DNA of 64,000 bases from Janibacter sp. HTCC2649. GTDB lineage: Bacteria; Actinomycetota; Actinomycetes; Actinomycetales; Dermatophilaceae. Below, piece by piece: positions 1-10,164 of the stretch. The stretch's first letter is position 1. Every line of letters begins with the position of its first letter. Made by a program: the position numbers and the translations under genes. The notes beneath the pieces were generated by a model. It made no database searches. It was not told the DNA's origin and worked only from the letters and a program-made list of their open reading frames with translations. The DNA is taken from the NCBI RefSeq assembly GCF_000152705.1, contig NZ_CH672413.1:1463978-1527977 (forward strand). Reading direction: 5' to 3'.

Positions 1-239
1 ACGACCGCAGCGCGGGTCACCTTCTCCTTCTCCGTGGTGAGGAGGTGCTCCTCGTTGGAGAAGGTCGCGACAGCCGACACTGCGCGAGTGATCGCGCGAG
101 CGTAGGGGGTCGATTCACGCACGGCCTGCTGGGCCTTGACGACGCGAGCCGCGGCCATGAGCTCCATGGCCCGCGTGATCTTCTTCGTCGCGCTGACGGA
201 CCGGATGCGCTGCCGGTAAACCCGGATCTGCGCTCCCAT
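1..239 (-). CDS. atpG: ATP synthase F1 gamma subunit, N-terminal part (runs off the window)
   Basis: Only the first 79 codons are present; the gene continues past the left edge. The ATG at 237-239 opens [20 protein letters not shown], the conserved N-terminal helix of the gamma subunit, followed by [17 protein letters not shown], which is highly conserved in the family. Gamma is the central rotor shaft that couples c-ring rotation to catalysis in the alpha/beta hexamer. The position downstream of atpA fits the standard B-E-F-H-A-G-D-C order, so atpD and atpC should lie to the left. Identification is secure; the C-terminus cannot be assessed. Confidence 0.97.
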   Translation of the reverse strand, partial: MGAQIRVYRQRIRSVSATKKITRAMELMAAARVVKAQQAVRESTPYARAITRAVSAVATFSNEEHLLTTEKEKVTRAAV

Positions 240-348
240 AGTTTTCCGCCTTCCTGTTTCTCAGGTTGCTGTCTCTGCTGTCGAAAAATCTTTGCTGCCC
301 AAAATCTTGGGTATGCCGTGCAGTCGCCGTGGGCGACCACGCTGCGGG

Positions 349-381
349 TGCCGGGTGGTCACCATCGGTGACCACCCGGCA
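349..381 (-). other. Intercistronic hairpin between atpA and atpG
   Basis: A perfect 15-bp inverted repeat (arms 349-363 and 367-381, 3-nt loop) lies just after the atpA stop in the 149-nt gap before atpG. There is no U tract, so a processing or stability element, or partial terminator, is as likely as a full terminator. The distal arm overlaps one copy of the CGGCATAC octamer (377-384), and an oppositely oriented copy lies at 311-318. Confidence 0.6.
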
Positions 382-388
382 TACCGGA

Positions 389-2026
<1,638 letters not shown>

Positions 2027-2124
2027 GTGATCTCTTCTCCTCGGTTACCAGCCCCCTGTGGGGCCGAAGTGTGTGTGGTGTCCTGCTTGTTCAGATGTGG
2101 TCGAGCAGTGGCGCGAGCGCCGGG

Positions 2125-2934
2125 TCAGCCGGCGAGGTCGCGCCGCACCATGTCCAGGCGCCGGAGCACTGTGCCGTCAACGACTTCGTCGCCGATCTGG
2201 ACGCGGATCCCGCCGACGATGCTCGGGTCGAGCACCAACTGCAGGGTGACCTTCTTGCCGTAGATGTCGCGCAGCGCCGCCGCGAGGCGGGACTGCTGCT
2301 GCTCGTCGAGCGGCACGACGGCGGTGACGAGAGCGGTGAGCTCGTCGTGACGACCCGCCGCGAGCTTGAGGTAGGCCTCAAGCACTCGGTCGAGGCGACG
2401 ACCACGCGGCACGAGCACGGCCTGCTCCGCGAGACGGATCGTCTCGGGTGCTGCCTTGCCCTCGAGCAGGGTGCGCACGACGCCGGCCTTGCCGGTGGCG
2501 TCGGTGTTGCGGCTCGACAGGGTGTCGCGGAGCCCGGCGTCGGCGGCGATGATCCGCTCGAAGCGGAACAGCTCGTCCTCGACCGCGTCGACTCGTCCGG
2601 CCTTCTCGGCACTCGCGATGAGCGCCCGAACAGCCAGCGCCTCGAGCGTGTCGCCGAGGTCGCCCTCGTCGGACCAGCGCTGGGCGACGACCTCACCCGT
2701 GAGATTCGTGGCCGCCTCGCTCACCTTGCCGCCGAAGAGGCGGTCGGCGAGTGCTCGCTTCGCGTCACCCTCGCGAGAGGGATCAGCGAAGGCACGACGC
2801 AGGGAGACGTCGGTCTCGATCGCACGAGCGATCGAGAAGAGCTCCTCCGCGAGTGCAGCACGGTCGACGCCGTCAAGAGCCAGGGTGAGGGCCTTGTCGG
2901 CCGCCGCCCGGGCTCCGCGCGACGAACCACGCAT
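2125..2934 (-). CDS. atpH: ATP synthase F1 delta subunit (long actinobacterial form)
   Basis: 269 residues, against about 180 in E. coli; the extra length is typical of actinobacterial delta. The C-terminal half (VPLDEQQQSRLAAALRDIYG, then LVLDPSIVGGIRVQIGDEVV and DGTVLRRLDMVRRDL) is the classical OSCP/delta signature. Delta anchors the peripheral stalk to the top of the alpha/beta ring. The start codon overlaps the atpF stop by one base (TGATG), so translation is probably coupled. Confidence 0.97.
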   Translation of the reverse strand: MRGSSRGARAAADKALTLALDGVDRAALAEELFSIARAIETDVSLRRAFADPSREGDAKRALADRLFGGKVSEAATNLTGEVVAQRWSDEGDLGDTLEALAVRALIASAEKAGRVDAVEDELFRFERIIAADAGLRDTLSSRNTDATGKAGVVRTLLEGKAAPETIRLAEQAVLVPRGRRLDRVLEAYLKLAAGRHDELTALVTAVVPLDEQQQSRLAAALRDIYGKKVTLQLVLDPSIVGGIRVQIGDEVVDGTVLRRLDMVRRDLAG

Positions 2935-3569
2935 CAGGAGTCCCCGTTGCCGAGGTCCAGCTCGGTCTGCTGAGCCTGCGAGGGCTCGCCGACCGAAGCG
3001 GACGCGCCGACCTTCTCGGGGCGGACGTTGCCGCTCTCGAGTTCGGCGAGGAAGCGGTCGATGGTGCCCTTCTGGCGCACCTCGTCCTCGAGGGACTCCC
3101 CGACGATACGACCGGCGAGGGTCGTGGAGAGGGTGCCGACCTCCGAGCGCAGCGAGACCAGGGCCTGCTGACGCTCGGCCTCGATCTGACGCTGTGCCGA
3201 TTCGGTGATCCGAGCGGCCTCCGCCTGCGCCTTCTCGCGCAGTTCGGTGACGATCAGAGCGCCCTCGGCGCGTGCCTCCTCGCGGATGGTGTTGGCCTCG
3301 GTACGGGCTTCGTGCAGCTGGGCTTCGTACTGCTGAAGCGCTGCGTGAGCCTGTGCCTGGGCCTCCTCGGCCTGCTCCATGCCACCCTCGATGGCCGCGG
3401 TGCGCTCTGCGTAGAGCGCCTCCATGCGCGGAACGACCTTCGACTTGTACAACCAGTACATGATGCCGAAGGCAATCAACCCGACGATCATCTCAACCGG
3501 GTGCGGGAGCAGCGGGAAGCCCGAGGGGAAGCCCACCTCTTCGGCGGCAACGACGGATGTGGGAATCAC
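2934..3569 (-). CDS. atpF: ATP synthase Fo b subunit
   Basis: 211 residues. A single hydrophobic segment (about residues 20-42, LPHPVEMIVGLIAFGIMYWL) is followed by a long alanine/glutamate/arginine-rich helix of dimeric coiled-coil type (RMEALYAERTAAIEGGMEQA onwards). This is the membrane-anchored peripheral stalk. A hydrophilic tail of about 40 residues follows the coiled coil. The short ORF is separated by 49 nt from atpE and overlaps atpH by one base. Confidence 0.97.
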   Translation of the reverse strand: MIPTSVVAAEEVGFPSGFPLLPHPVEMIVGLIAFGIMYWLYKSKVVPRMEALYAERTAAIEGGMEQAEEAQAQAHAALQQYEAQLHEARTEANTIREEARAEGALIVTELREKAQAEAARITESAQRQIEAERQQALVSLRSEVGTLSTTLAGRIVGESLEDEVRQKGTIDRFLAELESGNVRPEKVGASASVGEPSQAQQTELDLGNGDS

Positions 3570-3618
3570 ATCTGGTCCTATCTGTTTAGGGCTCGATCAG
3601 CAGTAGACGAGGGTTCGG

Positions 3619-3891
<273 letters not shown>

Positions 3892-3938
3892 TCAGTTGGT
3901 GGTGCAGACCGGCTGGAAGGACCGGGGCGTGTGGCGTC

Positions 3939-4763
3939 TCAGTGGTGTTCGGAGACGGCGTCGGAGATGTAGAGCGCGGCGAGCAGGGTGAAGATGAACG
4001 CCTGCAGGAACTCGATGAGCAGCTCGAAGAACGTCATTCCGATCGAGAAGCCGAAGGCGAGGATGCCCGAGCCCTTGAGGAAGAAGTTGTCGCCGTGGAG
4101 CAGGAGGTACTCGCCGCCCAGGATGAAGACGAGGAGCATGAGGTGGCCGGCGAGCATGTTGCCCATGAGTCGCAGGGCCAGTGTGAGCGGCCGGATCACG
4201 AAGTAGGTGAGGAACTCCAGCCCGAAGAGGATCGGCTTCAGCCAACCGGGCAGACCCGGCGGGATGAGCGACTTCAGGTAGGGCAGGACGCCGTGCTTCC
4301 GGCGGATTCCCACGGTGTGGTAGACGATGTAGACGATCAGCGTCAGCACCAGCGGGATGCCCAGGCGGCTCATCGTCGGGTACTGGACGAAGGGCAGGAT
4401 CCCGAACAGGTTGTTCAGCAGGATGAGCGTGAAGAGCGTCATCAGGAGTGGGACGAACTGCAGGAAGTCCTTGCTACCGATGATGTCGCGCCCGAGCGTG
4501 TTGCGGACGAAGTTGTAGACACCCTCGACCATGAACTGACGCTTGGTCGGCACGACGGCCAGCTTGCCGCTCGTCCCCACGAAGAACCACGCGAGAACTC
4601 CGACGGAGATCAGGAGGACCAGTGCGGGGCGGGTGAATGCCCAGGCGCCCTCGCCGATCAGTGGCCACCAGAAGTCCTGCACGCCAGGCGTTTCGAATCC
4701 GCCTTCGCCAGCGACGGAACCGATGCCGGGCAGCATGTGCAGGGCCATCATGTTCGGGGTCAA
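3939..4763 (-). CDS. atpB: ATP synthase Fo a subunit
   Basis: 274 residues with about six membrane segments. The essential proton-path arginine is seen in RPLTLALRLMGNMLAGHLML, and the second conserved polar helix ends LLIEFLQAFIFTLLAALYI. The best start is TTG at 4763, five bases after GGAGGAGAGG; an ATG at 4751 would sit too far (about 17 nt) from that site. It forms the two proton half-channels next to the c-ring. A 107-nt gap precedes atpE. Confidence 0.97.
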   Translation of the reverse strand: MTPNMMALHMLPGIGSVAGEGGFETPGVQDFWWPLIGEGAWAFTRPALVLLISVGVLAWFFVGTSGKLAVVPTKRQFMVEGVYNFVRNTLGRDIIGSKDFLQFVPLLMTLFTLILLNNLFGILPFVQYPTMSRLGIPLVLTLIVYIVYHTVGIRRKHGVLPYLKSLIPPGLPGWLKPILFGLEFLTYFVIRPLTLALRLMGNMLAGHLMLLVFILGGEYLLLHGDNFFLKGSGILAFGFSIGMTFFELLIEFLQAFIFTLLAALYISDAVSEHH

Positions 4764-4920
4764 GACCTCTCCTCCAAGGACGTGTCAAACAGTTGCCGCG
4801 TCGTCTCCGACCCGAGTGAAACAGCAGTGGCGCACCACGGCGCCAACTTCATCGAATCTGCAGTCGACGGCACGCCGTACGGTACCGGACGCGCACCGGT
4901 GGTGGATACGCGGCCCGAAA

Positions 4921-5382
4921 TCATGACGAGCCCCCGTCGGCGGTCTGATCCGCGACTGACGGCTCGTCATAAACAGGCACGCGGGCGTGACGCCAGGCGT
5001 ACATCTGGGCGCCCTGCCAGACGAGAACGGTGACGAGCAGGGCGATCCCGGCGGCGGTGCTGTCGAACGTCTCAATTTGACGTGCGACGACGAGCACCCC
5101 GAGCAGCAGGATGACCTGCGCGAAGTAGACAGCCATGCCGACGGCCATGAAGAGCGCCGGCTGGGTGTTGTCCCGCACGAACCGGCCGACGATGAACAGG
5201 CCGGAAGCGAAGAAGACGATCCCGATGATCACGCCCACGAGGGCGGAGACGAGGCCGATGCCACCTCGGAACGGAGTCAGGACCAGTGCGGTGACGACTC
5301 CCGCGACTGCGGTGGGAAGCAGTGCCCGGCGCAGGACGACGTCAAAGAGGTTGTCGCCTCTCGCCGCGGTCTGCTGTGTCAT
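4921..5382 (-). CDS. AtpI-like small membrane protein at the head of the ATP synthase operon
   Basis: 153 residues, starting MTQQTAARGDNLFDVVLRRA. Four hydrophobic stretches (PTAVAGVVTALVLTPF; LVSALVGVIIGIVFFASGLF; ALFMAVGMAVYFAQVILLLG; IALLVTVLVWQGAQMYAW) give a four-helix membrane protein. The position directly upstream of atpB, and the QMYAWRHARVPVYDEP tail, match the actinobacterial AtpI/ATP synthase I-like proteins, thought to assist c-ring assembly or Mg2+ supply. Sequence similarity in this family is weak, so the name rests largely on context. The reading frame is open further upstream, but that extension lies opposite the next gene and is not coding. Confidence 0.85.
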   Translation of the reverse strand: MTQQTAARGDNLFDVVLRRALLPTAVAGVVTALVLTPFRGGIGLVSALVGVIIGIVFFASGLFIVGRFVRDNTQPALFMAVGMAVYFAQVILLLGVLVVARQIETFDSTAAGIALLVTVLVWQGAQMYAWRHARVPVYDEPSVADQTADGGSS

Positions 5383-5508
5383 CACTGGGTCTCCATTGAC
5401 TCGTTTCGGGTGCTTGTGAAAACTATCACAAGCGCCCCACCGAGGCCAACTGGCCGACGGAATGGGGCGTCCCCGAAGGCGGTTCCGGCGGCGAATACAC
5501 TCACCGCC

Positions 5509-6897
5509 ATGAGACAGCGGCTCCTCGTCGGCATGGCCTGCGCAGACGCCGTACTCCTCTTCATCGCCTTTGTCATCGCTGCCTTCGCGCAGTTCGGCGG
5601 TCACCCGTTCAGCGAGACCGTGAAGTTGCAGACCCAGGGCCGTGGCCTGCTGAGCATCCTCGTCATTGCCCTTGTGGGGTCCCTCCTCGGCAGCACCCTC
5701 GTCGCCGCGGTCATGCCGCAGGGGCCGCCACGACCGACGTTCAGCCGCGCGGCTCTCGGTGCGCTCTTCGCCTTCCTCGCCATCACGGCCCTGATCGTCC
5801 TTGCCCGCCCCTACTACTCTCGACCGCACCTCTTCACGACCCTGGCGATCTGGCTCGGCCTGGTGCTGCTGATGCGGGCCGTGCTGAGGTTGCGACCGTG
5901 GACCGAGCGCCTCGTCGTCGTCACCAGTTCCGAGGCCATCGTCCAGGCCCTCGACGCGACCCCTCACATCACGGTCGTCGGCGTCATCGACCCGGCCGCG
6001 ACCGGACCTCTGTCCGCTCCCCCGCACGACACGATTCTCACGGTCGACCTCAGTGCCCCGTGGTCGCGTGAGGTCACCCGCTACGTTTCCGCGACGTCGG
6101 TCGCCGGCCGCGAGGTGCGCCCCCTCAACGACGTCTACGAGGAGCACACCGGCCGTGTCCCCCTCGGACACCTCTCCGAGGGGTGGGAGATCGAGACCTC
6201 CCTCTTGCGCAAGCTGCCCTTCCTGCCGTTCAAACATGCGGTCGACCTCGCCCTCGTCGTGGTCACCCTTCCCGTGTGGCTCCCTGTCATTGCGGTCGTG
6301 GCGCTCCTCGTCCGAGTCGTCGACGGCAGCCCGGTGATCTTCCGACAAGTGCGCGTCGGACGTCGCGGCGAGCTCGTCGAGCTCTTCAAGTTCCGCACGA
6401 TGCGCGCGGACGCCGAGGCACACGGAGCCAAGCAGGCAACCGGTGACGATCCGCGCATCACACCTTTGGGCGGCTTCCTGCGCAGCGTCCGGCTCGACGA
6501 GCTCCCGCAGTTCTTCAATGTGTTGCGCGGCGAGCTCTCTCTCATCGGCCCCCGGCCCGAGCAGGTGAGCTTCGTCGAGAAGTACCGCGAGGCGATCCCC
6601 TTCTACGACCAGCGCCACCTCGTGCGGCCCGGCATCACCGGGTGGGCGCAGGTGCGCCACGGCTATGCCGCGTCGGAGGAGGAGACCATCGAGAAGCTCT
6701 CCTACGACTTCTACTACCTCAAGCACATGTCGCCGCTGCTCGACCTCGAGGTCTTTGCTCGCAGCGTCTGGACCATCGCGTCGGCATCGGGCACCAAGCC
6801 CAAGGCTCGGCCTTCGGTCGAAGAGGCCGCCGCGCTCGAGGCGGAGGCACGTGAGCAGAGCGCCGACGACCGCCGCAATCGCCGCAACAACAACTGA
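5509..6897 (+). CDS. Polyprenyl-phosphate sugar-1-phosphate transferase (bacterial sugar transferase family)
   Basis: 462 residues. The N-terminus has four membrane helices (residues 1-130), then a soluble spacer of nucleotide-binding type (LVVVTSSEAIVQALDATPHI). The C-terminal catalytic module (about 240-440) begins with a membrane re-entry (HAVDLALVVVTLPVWLPVIA) and carries the family motifs GSPVIFRQVRVGRRG, FKFRTMRADAE, RLDELPQFFNVLRGELSLIGPRP and RPGITGWAQV. Such enzymes move a sugar-1-phosphate from UDP-sugar to undecaprenyl phosphate to start exopolysaccharide or glycan assembly. In many actinobacteria a WecA/MraY-type gene occupies the place between the threonylcarbamoylation gene and atpI; here an unrelated initiating transferase lies there on the opposite strand. 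The ATG at 5509 follows weak ribosome-binding sequence. Sugar specificity cannot be told. Confidence 0.92.
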   Translation: MRQRLLVGMACADAVLLFIAFVIAAFAQFGGHPFSETVKLQTQGRGLLSILVIALVGSLLGSTLVAAVMPQGPPRPTFSRAALGALFAFLAITALIVLARPYYSRPHLFTTLAIWLGLVLLMRAVLRLRPWTERLVVVTSSEAIVQALDATPHITVVGVIDPAATGPLSAPPHDTILTVDLSAPWSREVTRYVSATSVAGREVRPLNDVYEEHTGRVPLGHLSEGWEIETSLLRKLPFLPFKHAVDLALVVVTLPVWLPVIAVVALLVRVVDGSPVIFRQVRVGRRGELVELFKFRTMRADAEAHGAKQATGDDPRITPLGGFLRSVRLDELPQFFNVLRGELSLIGPRPEQVSFVEKYREAIPFYDQRHLVRPGITGWAQVRHGYAASEEETIEKLSYDFYYLKHMSPLLDLEVFARSVWTIASASGTKPKARPSVEEAAALEAEAREQSADDRRNRRNNN

Positions 6898-6907
6898 CCC
6901 CAGACTG

Positions 6908-6954
6908 AACGACTGAGTGCCCGTTCGCAATGCGCGAACGGGCACTCAGTCGTT
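6908..6954. terminator. Bidirectional terminator between the sugar transferase and glyA
   Basis: A perfect 21-bp inverted repeat (arms 6908-6928 and 6934-6954, 5-nt loop AATGC) fills the 62-nt gap between two converging genes. A T-containing stretch (cgttgttgct) follows on the plus strand. Confidence 0.9.
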
Positions 6955-6959
6955 GTTGC

Positions 6960-8234
6960 TCAGCGCGGGTATGCCGGGAAGCGCGTCACGAGATCGGTCA
7001 CCTCGGCGCGCACCTCCTTGGAGACCTTGTGGTCCGGGTCAGCGTCACCGTCGACGACTGCGCGTGCGATGAGGTCGGCGATGGTGCGCATCTCGTCCTC
7101 GCCCATGCCCTGGGTCGTGACACACGGCGTGCCGACACGGATGCCACTGGCGATGTTGGGCTTCTGCGGGTCAAAGGGGATGGCGTTCTTGTTGAGGGTG
7201 ATGCCGGCCGCGTCGCAACGGGCTTCGGCATCGACGCCGGTGACGAGCACCGGCTGGAGGTCGTGCAGCGAGAGGTGGGTGTCGGTTCCGCCCGTGGTCG
7301 GGCGAATCCCCTTCTCCCCCAGCGTCTCCGCGAGAACCTTGGCGTTGGCGATGACCTGCTTGGCGTAGGTCTGGTACTCGGGTGAGGCGCACTCCTTGAA
7401 GTTCGTGGCCTTGGCCGCGATGGTGTGCATCTGCGGGCCACCCTGCATCATCGGGAAGACCGCCTTGTCGATGGCCGCCTTGTGCTCCTCCTTGCAGACG
7501 ATCGCCCCACTGCGCGGGCCACGAAGCACCTTGTGCGTCGTGAAGCTGACGACGTCGGCGTAGGGCACCGGGCTGGGGATGGCCTTGCCGGCCACGAGGC
7601 CGATGAAGTGGGCGGCGTCGACCCAGAAGATCGCGCCGACCTCGTCAGCGACGCGGCGGAAGAACTCGAAGTCGATGAGACGCGGGATCGCTGAGCCACC
7701 GGCCAGGATGACCTTGGGACGATGCAGCCGCGCCAGAGCCTCAACTTCGGCGTAGTCGATGTCCTCGGTGTCCTTGTCGACGCCGTAGTGCACGGCGTTG
7801 AACCACTTGCCCGAGAACGACATCTTGGTGCCATGGGTGAGATGGCCACCGTGCGGGAGGCTCATCGCGAGGATCGTCTCGCCGGGCTTCATGAACGCGC
7901 CGTAGACCGCCTGGTTGGCGCTGGCACCAGAGTGCGGCTGGACGTTGGCGTGGTCGGCCTCGAAGAGGGCCTTGGCCCTCTCGATGGCGAGGATCTCGGC
8001 CTTGTCGACCTCGGAGCAGCCACCGTAGTAGCGACGTCCGGGGTAGCCCTCGGCGTACTTGTTGGAGAGCGTCGACCCCAGCGAGGTGAGGACGGCGGGC
8101 GAGGACATGTTCTCGCTCGCGATGAGCTGCAGGCCGCCACGGAGGCGGTCCAGCTCGGACACCAGCACTCCCGCGATCTCGGGGTCGTAGGCCTCAAGGG
8201 CCCCGAAGTCCGAACCGTAGAACGTCTCACTCAT
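6960..8234 (-). CDS. glyA: Serine hydroxymethyltransferase
   Basis: 424 residues, full length. It converts serine plus tetrahydrofolate to glycine plus 5,10-methylene-THF. The PLP lysine is in VSFTTHKVLRGPRSG; the family consensus is TTHKTLRGPRGG, so two positions are conservatively changed. Substrate and cofactor motifs LIASENMSSPAVL, EGYPGRRYYGGCSEVD and HSGASANQAVY are intact. Its start overlaps the end of the upstream threonylcarbamoyl-AMP synthase gene by 8 nt, so the two are probably co-transcribed. Confidence 0.97.
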   Translation of the reverse strand: MSETFYGSDFGALEAYDPEIAGVLVSELDRLRGGLQLIASENMSSPAVLTSLGSTLSNKYAEGYPGRRYYGGCSEVDKAEILAIERAKALFEADHANVQPHSGASANQAVYGAFMKPGETILAMSLPHGGHLTHGTKMSFSGKWFNAVHYGVDKDTEDIDYAEVEALARLHRPKVILAGGSAIPRLIDFEFFRRVADEVGAIFWVDAAHFIGLVAGKAIPSPVPYADVVSFTTHKVLRGPRSGAIVCKEEHKAAIDKAVFPMMQGGPQMHTIAAKATNFKECASPEYQTYAKQVIANAKVLAETLGEKGIRPTTGGTDTHLSLHDLQPVLVTGVDAEARCDAAGITLNKNAIPFDPQKPNIASGIRVGTPCVTTQGMGEDEMRTIADLIARAVVDGDADPDHKVSKEVRAEVTDLVTRFPAYPR

Positions 8235-9009
8235 CTTTGCTGCTCTCCTCGGGTTCTGATGCCTGGGATTCTGGTGCCGGGGTTTCTGCTGCCGGTGTCT
8301 CTGTTGCGGGGGCCTCTGACACCGGGGTCTCCGACGCCTGCTCGTCGGCCGCCGGCTCTTCTGGCGGCAACTCTAGATGTTGGTTCGCGAGGGCCATGAT
8401 CTCGTCCGCGTCGATCGCACCCCGGCGCAGGATCGTCGGCTCGGGGTGGGTGCAGTCGACGATGGTCGATGCCAGACCACCGGTGACGGGACCGCCATCG
8501 AGGTAGAACTCCACCGATGCGCCGAGCTGGGTGGCCGCATCGATGATGGTGCGGGAGGCCGGCTGTCCGGTGCGGTTGGCGCTGCTCACTGCCATGGGCC
8601 CGACCTCCTTGAGGAGCTCGAGGGCGACCTCGTTGTCGGGCATGCGCACCGCGACCGTGCCGCCGGTGTCGCCGAGATCCCACATGAGGGAGGGCTGCGC
8701 CTTGAAGACGAGGGTGAGCGGTCCGGGCCAGTATCGCTCGATCAAGGCGCGGGCGTAGGCCGGCACGTCCGTCGCGAGTCCGTCGACGGTGCGCACCTCG
8801 GGAACGAGGACCGGTGGCGGCATCTCGCGACCGCGACCCTTGGCGTCGAGGAGCCGCTGGACGGCGTCGGGAGAGAAGGCGTCGGCGCCAATGCCGTAGA
8901 GGGTGTCGGTCGGCAGGACGACGAGATCGCCCTGGCGCACTCCGGCGGTTGCCTTGGCAATGCCGTCCTGGCGTCCCTCGGGGGTCGTGCAGTCGAAAAC
9001 GGGGCTCAT
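8227..9009 (-). CDS. L-threonylcarbamoyladenylate synthase (Sua5/YrdC/YwlC)
   Basis: 260 residues. The YrdC domain (residues 5-200) shows VVLPTDTLYGIGADAFSPDAV, LDAKGRGREMPPPVLVP and AVSSANRTGQPA, which bind threonine, bicarbonate and ATP to make threonylcarbamoyl-AMP for t6A37 of ANN-decoding tRNAs. The last 50 residues are a low-complexity tail of imperfect ETPA/SEAPA/PES repeats ending in acidic residues; this is not part of the catalytic fold and the matching DNA is visibly repetitive. It overlaps glyA by 8 nt. In actinobacteria this gene normally follows prmC, as it does here after a small intervening plus-strand gene. Confidence 0.93.
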   Translation of the reverse strand: MSPVFDCTTPEGRQDGIAKATAGVRQGDLVVLPTDTLYGIGADAFSPDAVQRLLDAKGRGREMPPPVLVPEVRTVDGLATDVPAYARALIERYWPGPLTLVFKAQPSLMWDLGDTGGTVAVRMPDNEVALELLKEVGPMAVSSANRTGQPASRTIIDAATQLGASVEFYLDGGPVTGGLASTIVDCTHPEPTILRRGAIDADEIMALANQHLELPPEEPAADEQASETPVSEAPATETPAAETPAPESQASEPEESSKDE

Positions 9010-9174
9010 GGGAGCAGCCTAGGACCGCGCCCGCCGCTCCCCGATCGCGGGCATCTCACACGGCGCTGACCTGCGGCTTTTCAAAAACTTGTTGCGATCA
9101 CTACTCACATGAGGGACCCGTCTCTGCGTAGGGTCAGGTCGTTCGTCCCTGTCAATCGAACGGAGGTGAAACAC

Positions 9175-9249
9175 ATGCGCGGTTCCGGACTCATTTGGAC
9201 CATCGTCGGTGTTCTTCTGATCATCGCCCTGCTGATCTACATCTTCTGA
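9175..9249 (+). CDS. 24-residue single-span membrane peptide, unknown function
   Basis: The peptide reads MRGSGLIWTIVGVLLIIALL followed by IYIF. After a short cationic start (MRGSG) it is one continuous hydrophobic helix, predicted to insert in the membrane with its N-terminus inside. A very strong ribosome-binding site (CGGAGGTGAA, 9161-9170) sits 6-7 nt upstream of the ATG, and a perfect palindromic terminator follows 18 nt after the stop, so it has the complete anatomy of a monocistronic gene. It lies between two minus-strand operons. I do not recognise a named family; small hydrophobic actinobacterial peptides of this kind are usually missed by annotation. Confidence 0.75.
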   Translation: MRGSGLIWTIVGVLLIIALLIYIF

Positions 9250-9266
9250 CCAAGGCCGACGCCAAG

Positions 9267-9300
9267 CCACGGCCCCACCCGCATGCGGGTGGGGCCGTGG
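9267..9300. terminator. Perfect palindromic terminator
   Basis: A 34-nt perfect palindrome (two 17-nt arms meeting at CATG) separates the 24-residue peptide gene from the converging prmC end at 9307. It probably serves both directions. Confidence 0.85.
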
Positions 9301-9306
9301 GGCGTC

Positions 9307-10164
9307 TCAGGCCCGAATGGCGACAGTCGCTCTTGGCCGGCCGGTCAGGTCGAGGCGGTCCTCGACGTGCGACCACGAGCCGGTTGCCCGCAGCGCAGCG
9401 GGCAACGACTCGCCCTGGCTGTCGGCATGTTCCATGACGAGGACTCCCCCACTGCGCAGCAACTCTGCCGCTCGCCCAGCAACGAGACGAGGAATGGCCA
9501 AGCCGTCCTCACTGCCGCCGTAGAGCGCGACGTGCGGATCGTGGTCGCGCACCTCGGGATCGATGGGCTCGGCCGTCGTCGGGATGTAGGGCGGGTTCGA
9601 CACGACGACATCGACCTCGGCCAACTCTTCGAAGGCGGTGACCGCGTCACCGTGGACGATCTCGACGTCGAGTCCGAGGCGCTCGCGGTTGCGTTGCGCC
9701 CACGCCACCGCCAGGTCACTGACCTCGACGGCATGCACCCGGGCGTCGGGGACCTCCGACTTGATTGCGAGCGCGATGGCTCCCGACCCGGTGCAGAGGT
9801 CGATCACCACGGGCTCCGCAACGCCAACCTCGACACACTCGGTCACGGCATCGATGGCCCACCCGGCGACCACCTCGGTCTCCGGTCGCGGCACGAACAC
9901 CCCTGGACCCACCTCGAGCTCGAGTCCACGGAACCACGCCCGGCCCGTGAGGTGTTGCAGCGGAACGCGACTCGCACGCTCGGCGACGAGTGCGGCATAC
10001 CCCTCAGGTTCGGAACCACCGAGGATCATGCGCCGCCGCACCTCGCTCGAGTCCACGCCCAGGGCGTGCGCCGCGAGAGCAACCGCATCGTGCTCGGGCG
10101 AGCCGACGCCGGCCTCGTTCAGGACGCGGGTCGCGTCACGGACCGCGTCACGCAGGTCGCTCAC
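9307..10164 (-). CDS. prmC: Release factor glutamine N5-methyltransferase
   Basis: 285 residues. The N-terminal helical release-factor-binding region (1-75) is followed by the SAM-dependent methyltransferase core with [24 protein letters not shown] (SAM motif I) and the catalytic NPPYIP, which is specific for glutamine methylation. It methylates the GGQ glutamine of RF1 and RF2. Its ATG overlaps the prfA stop by 4 nt, so substrate and modifier are translationally coupled. Confidence 0.97.
   Translation of the reverse strand: MSDLRDAVRDATRVLNEAGVGSPEHDAVALAAHALGVDSSEVRRRMILGGSEPEGYAALVAERASRVPLQHLTGRAWFRGLELEVGPGVFVPRPETEVVAGWAIDAVTECVEVGVAEPVVIDLCTGSGAIALAIKSEVPDARVHAVEVSDLAVAWAQRNRERLGLDVEIVHGDAVTAFEELAEVDVVVSNPPYIPTTAEPIDPEVRDHDPHVALYGGSEDGLAIPRLVAGRAAELLRSGGVLVMEHADSQGESLPAALRATGSWSHVEDRLDLTGRPRATVAIRA

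Noticed and set aside
5383-6945. Upstream extension of the atpI-like frame
   Set aside because: It lies antisense to the sugar transferase gene and is only an open frame; the four-helix protein begins at 5382.
9085-9135. -35/-10 promoter for the 24-residue peptide gene (TTGTTG ... TAGGGT)
   Set aside because: Spacing is far too long; no good match to any sigma consensus.
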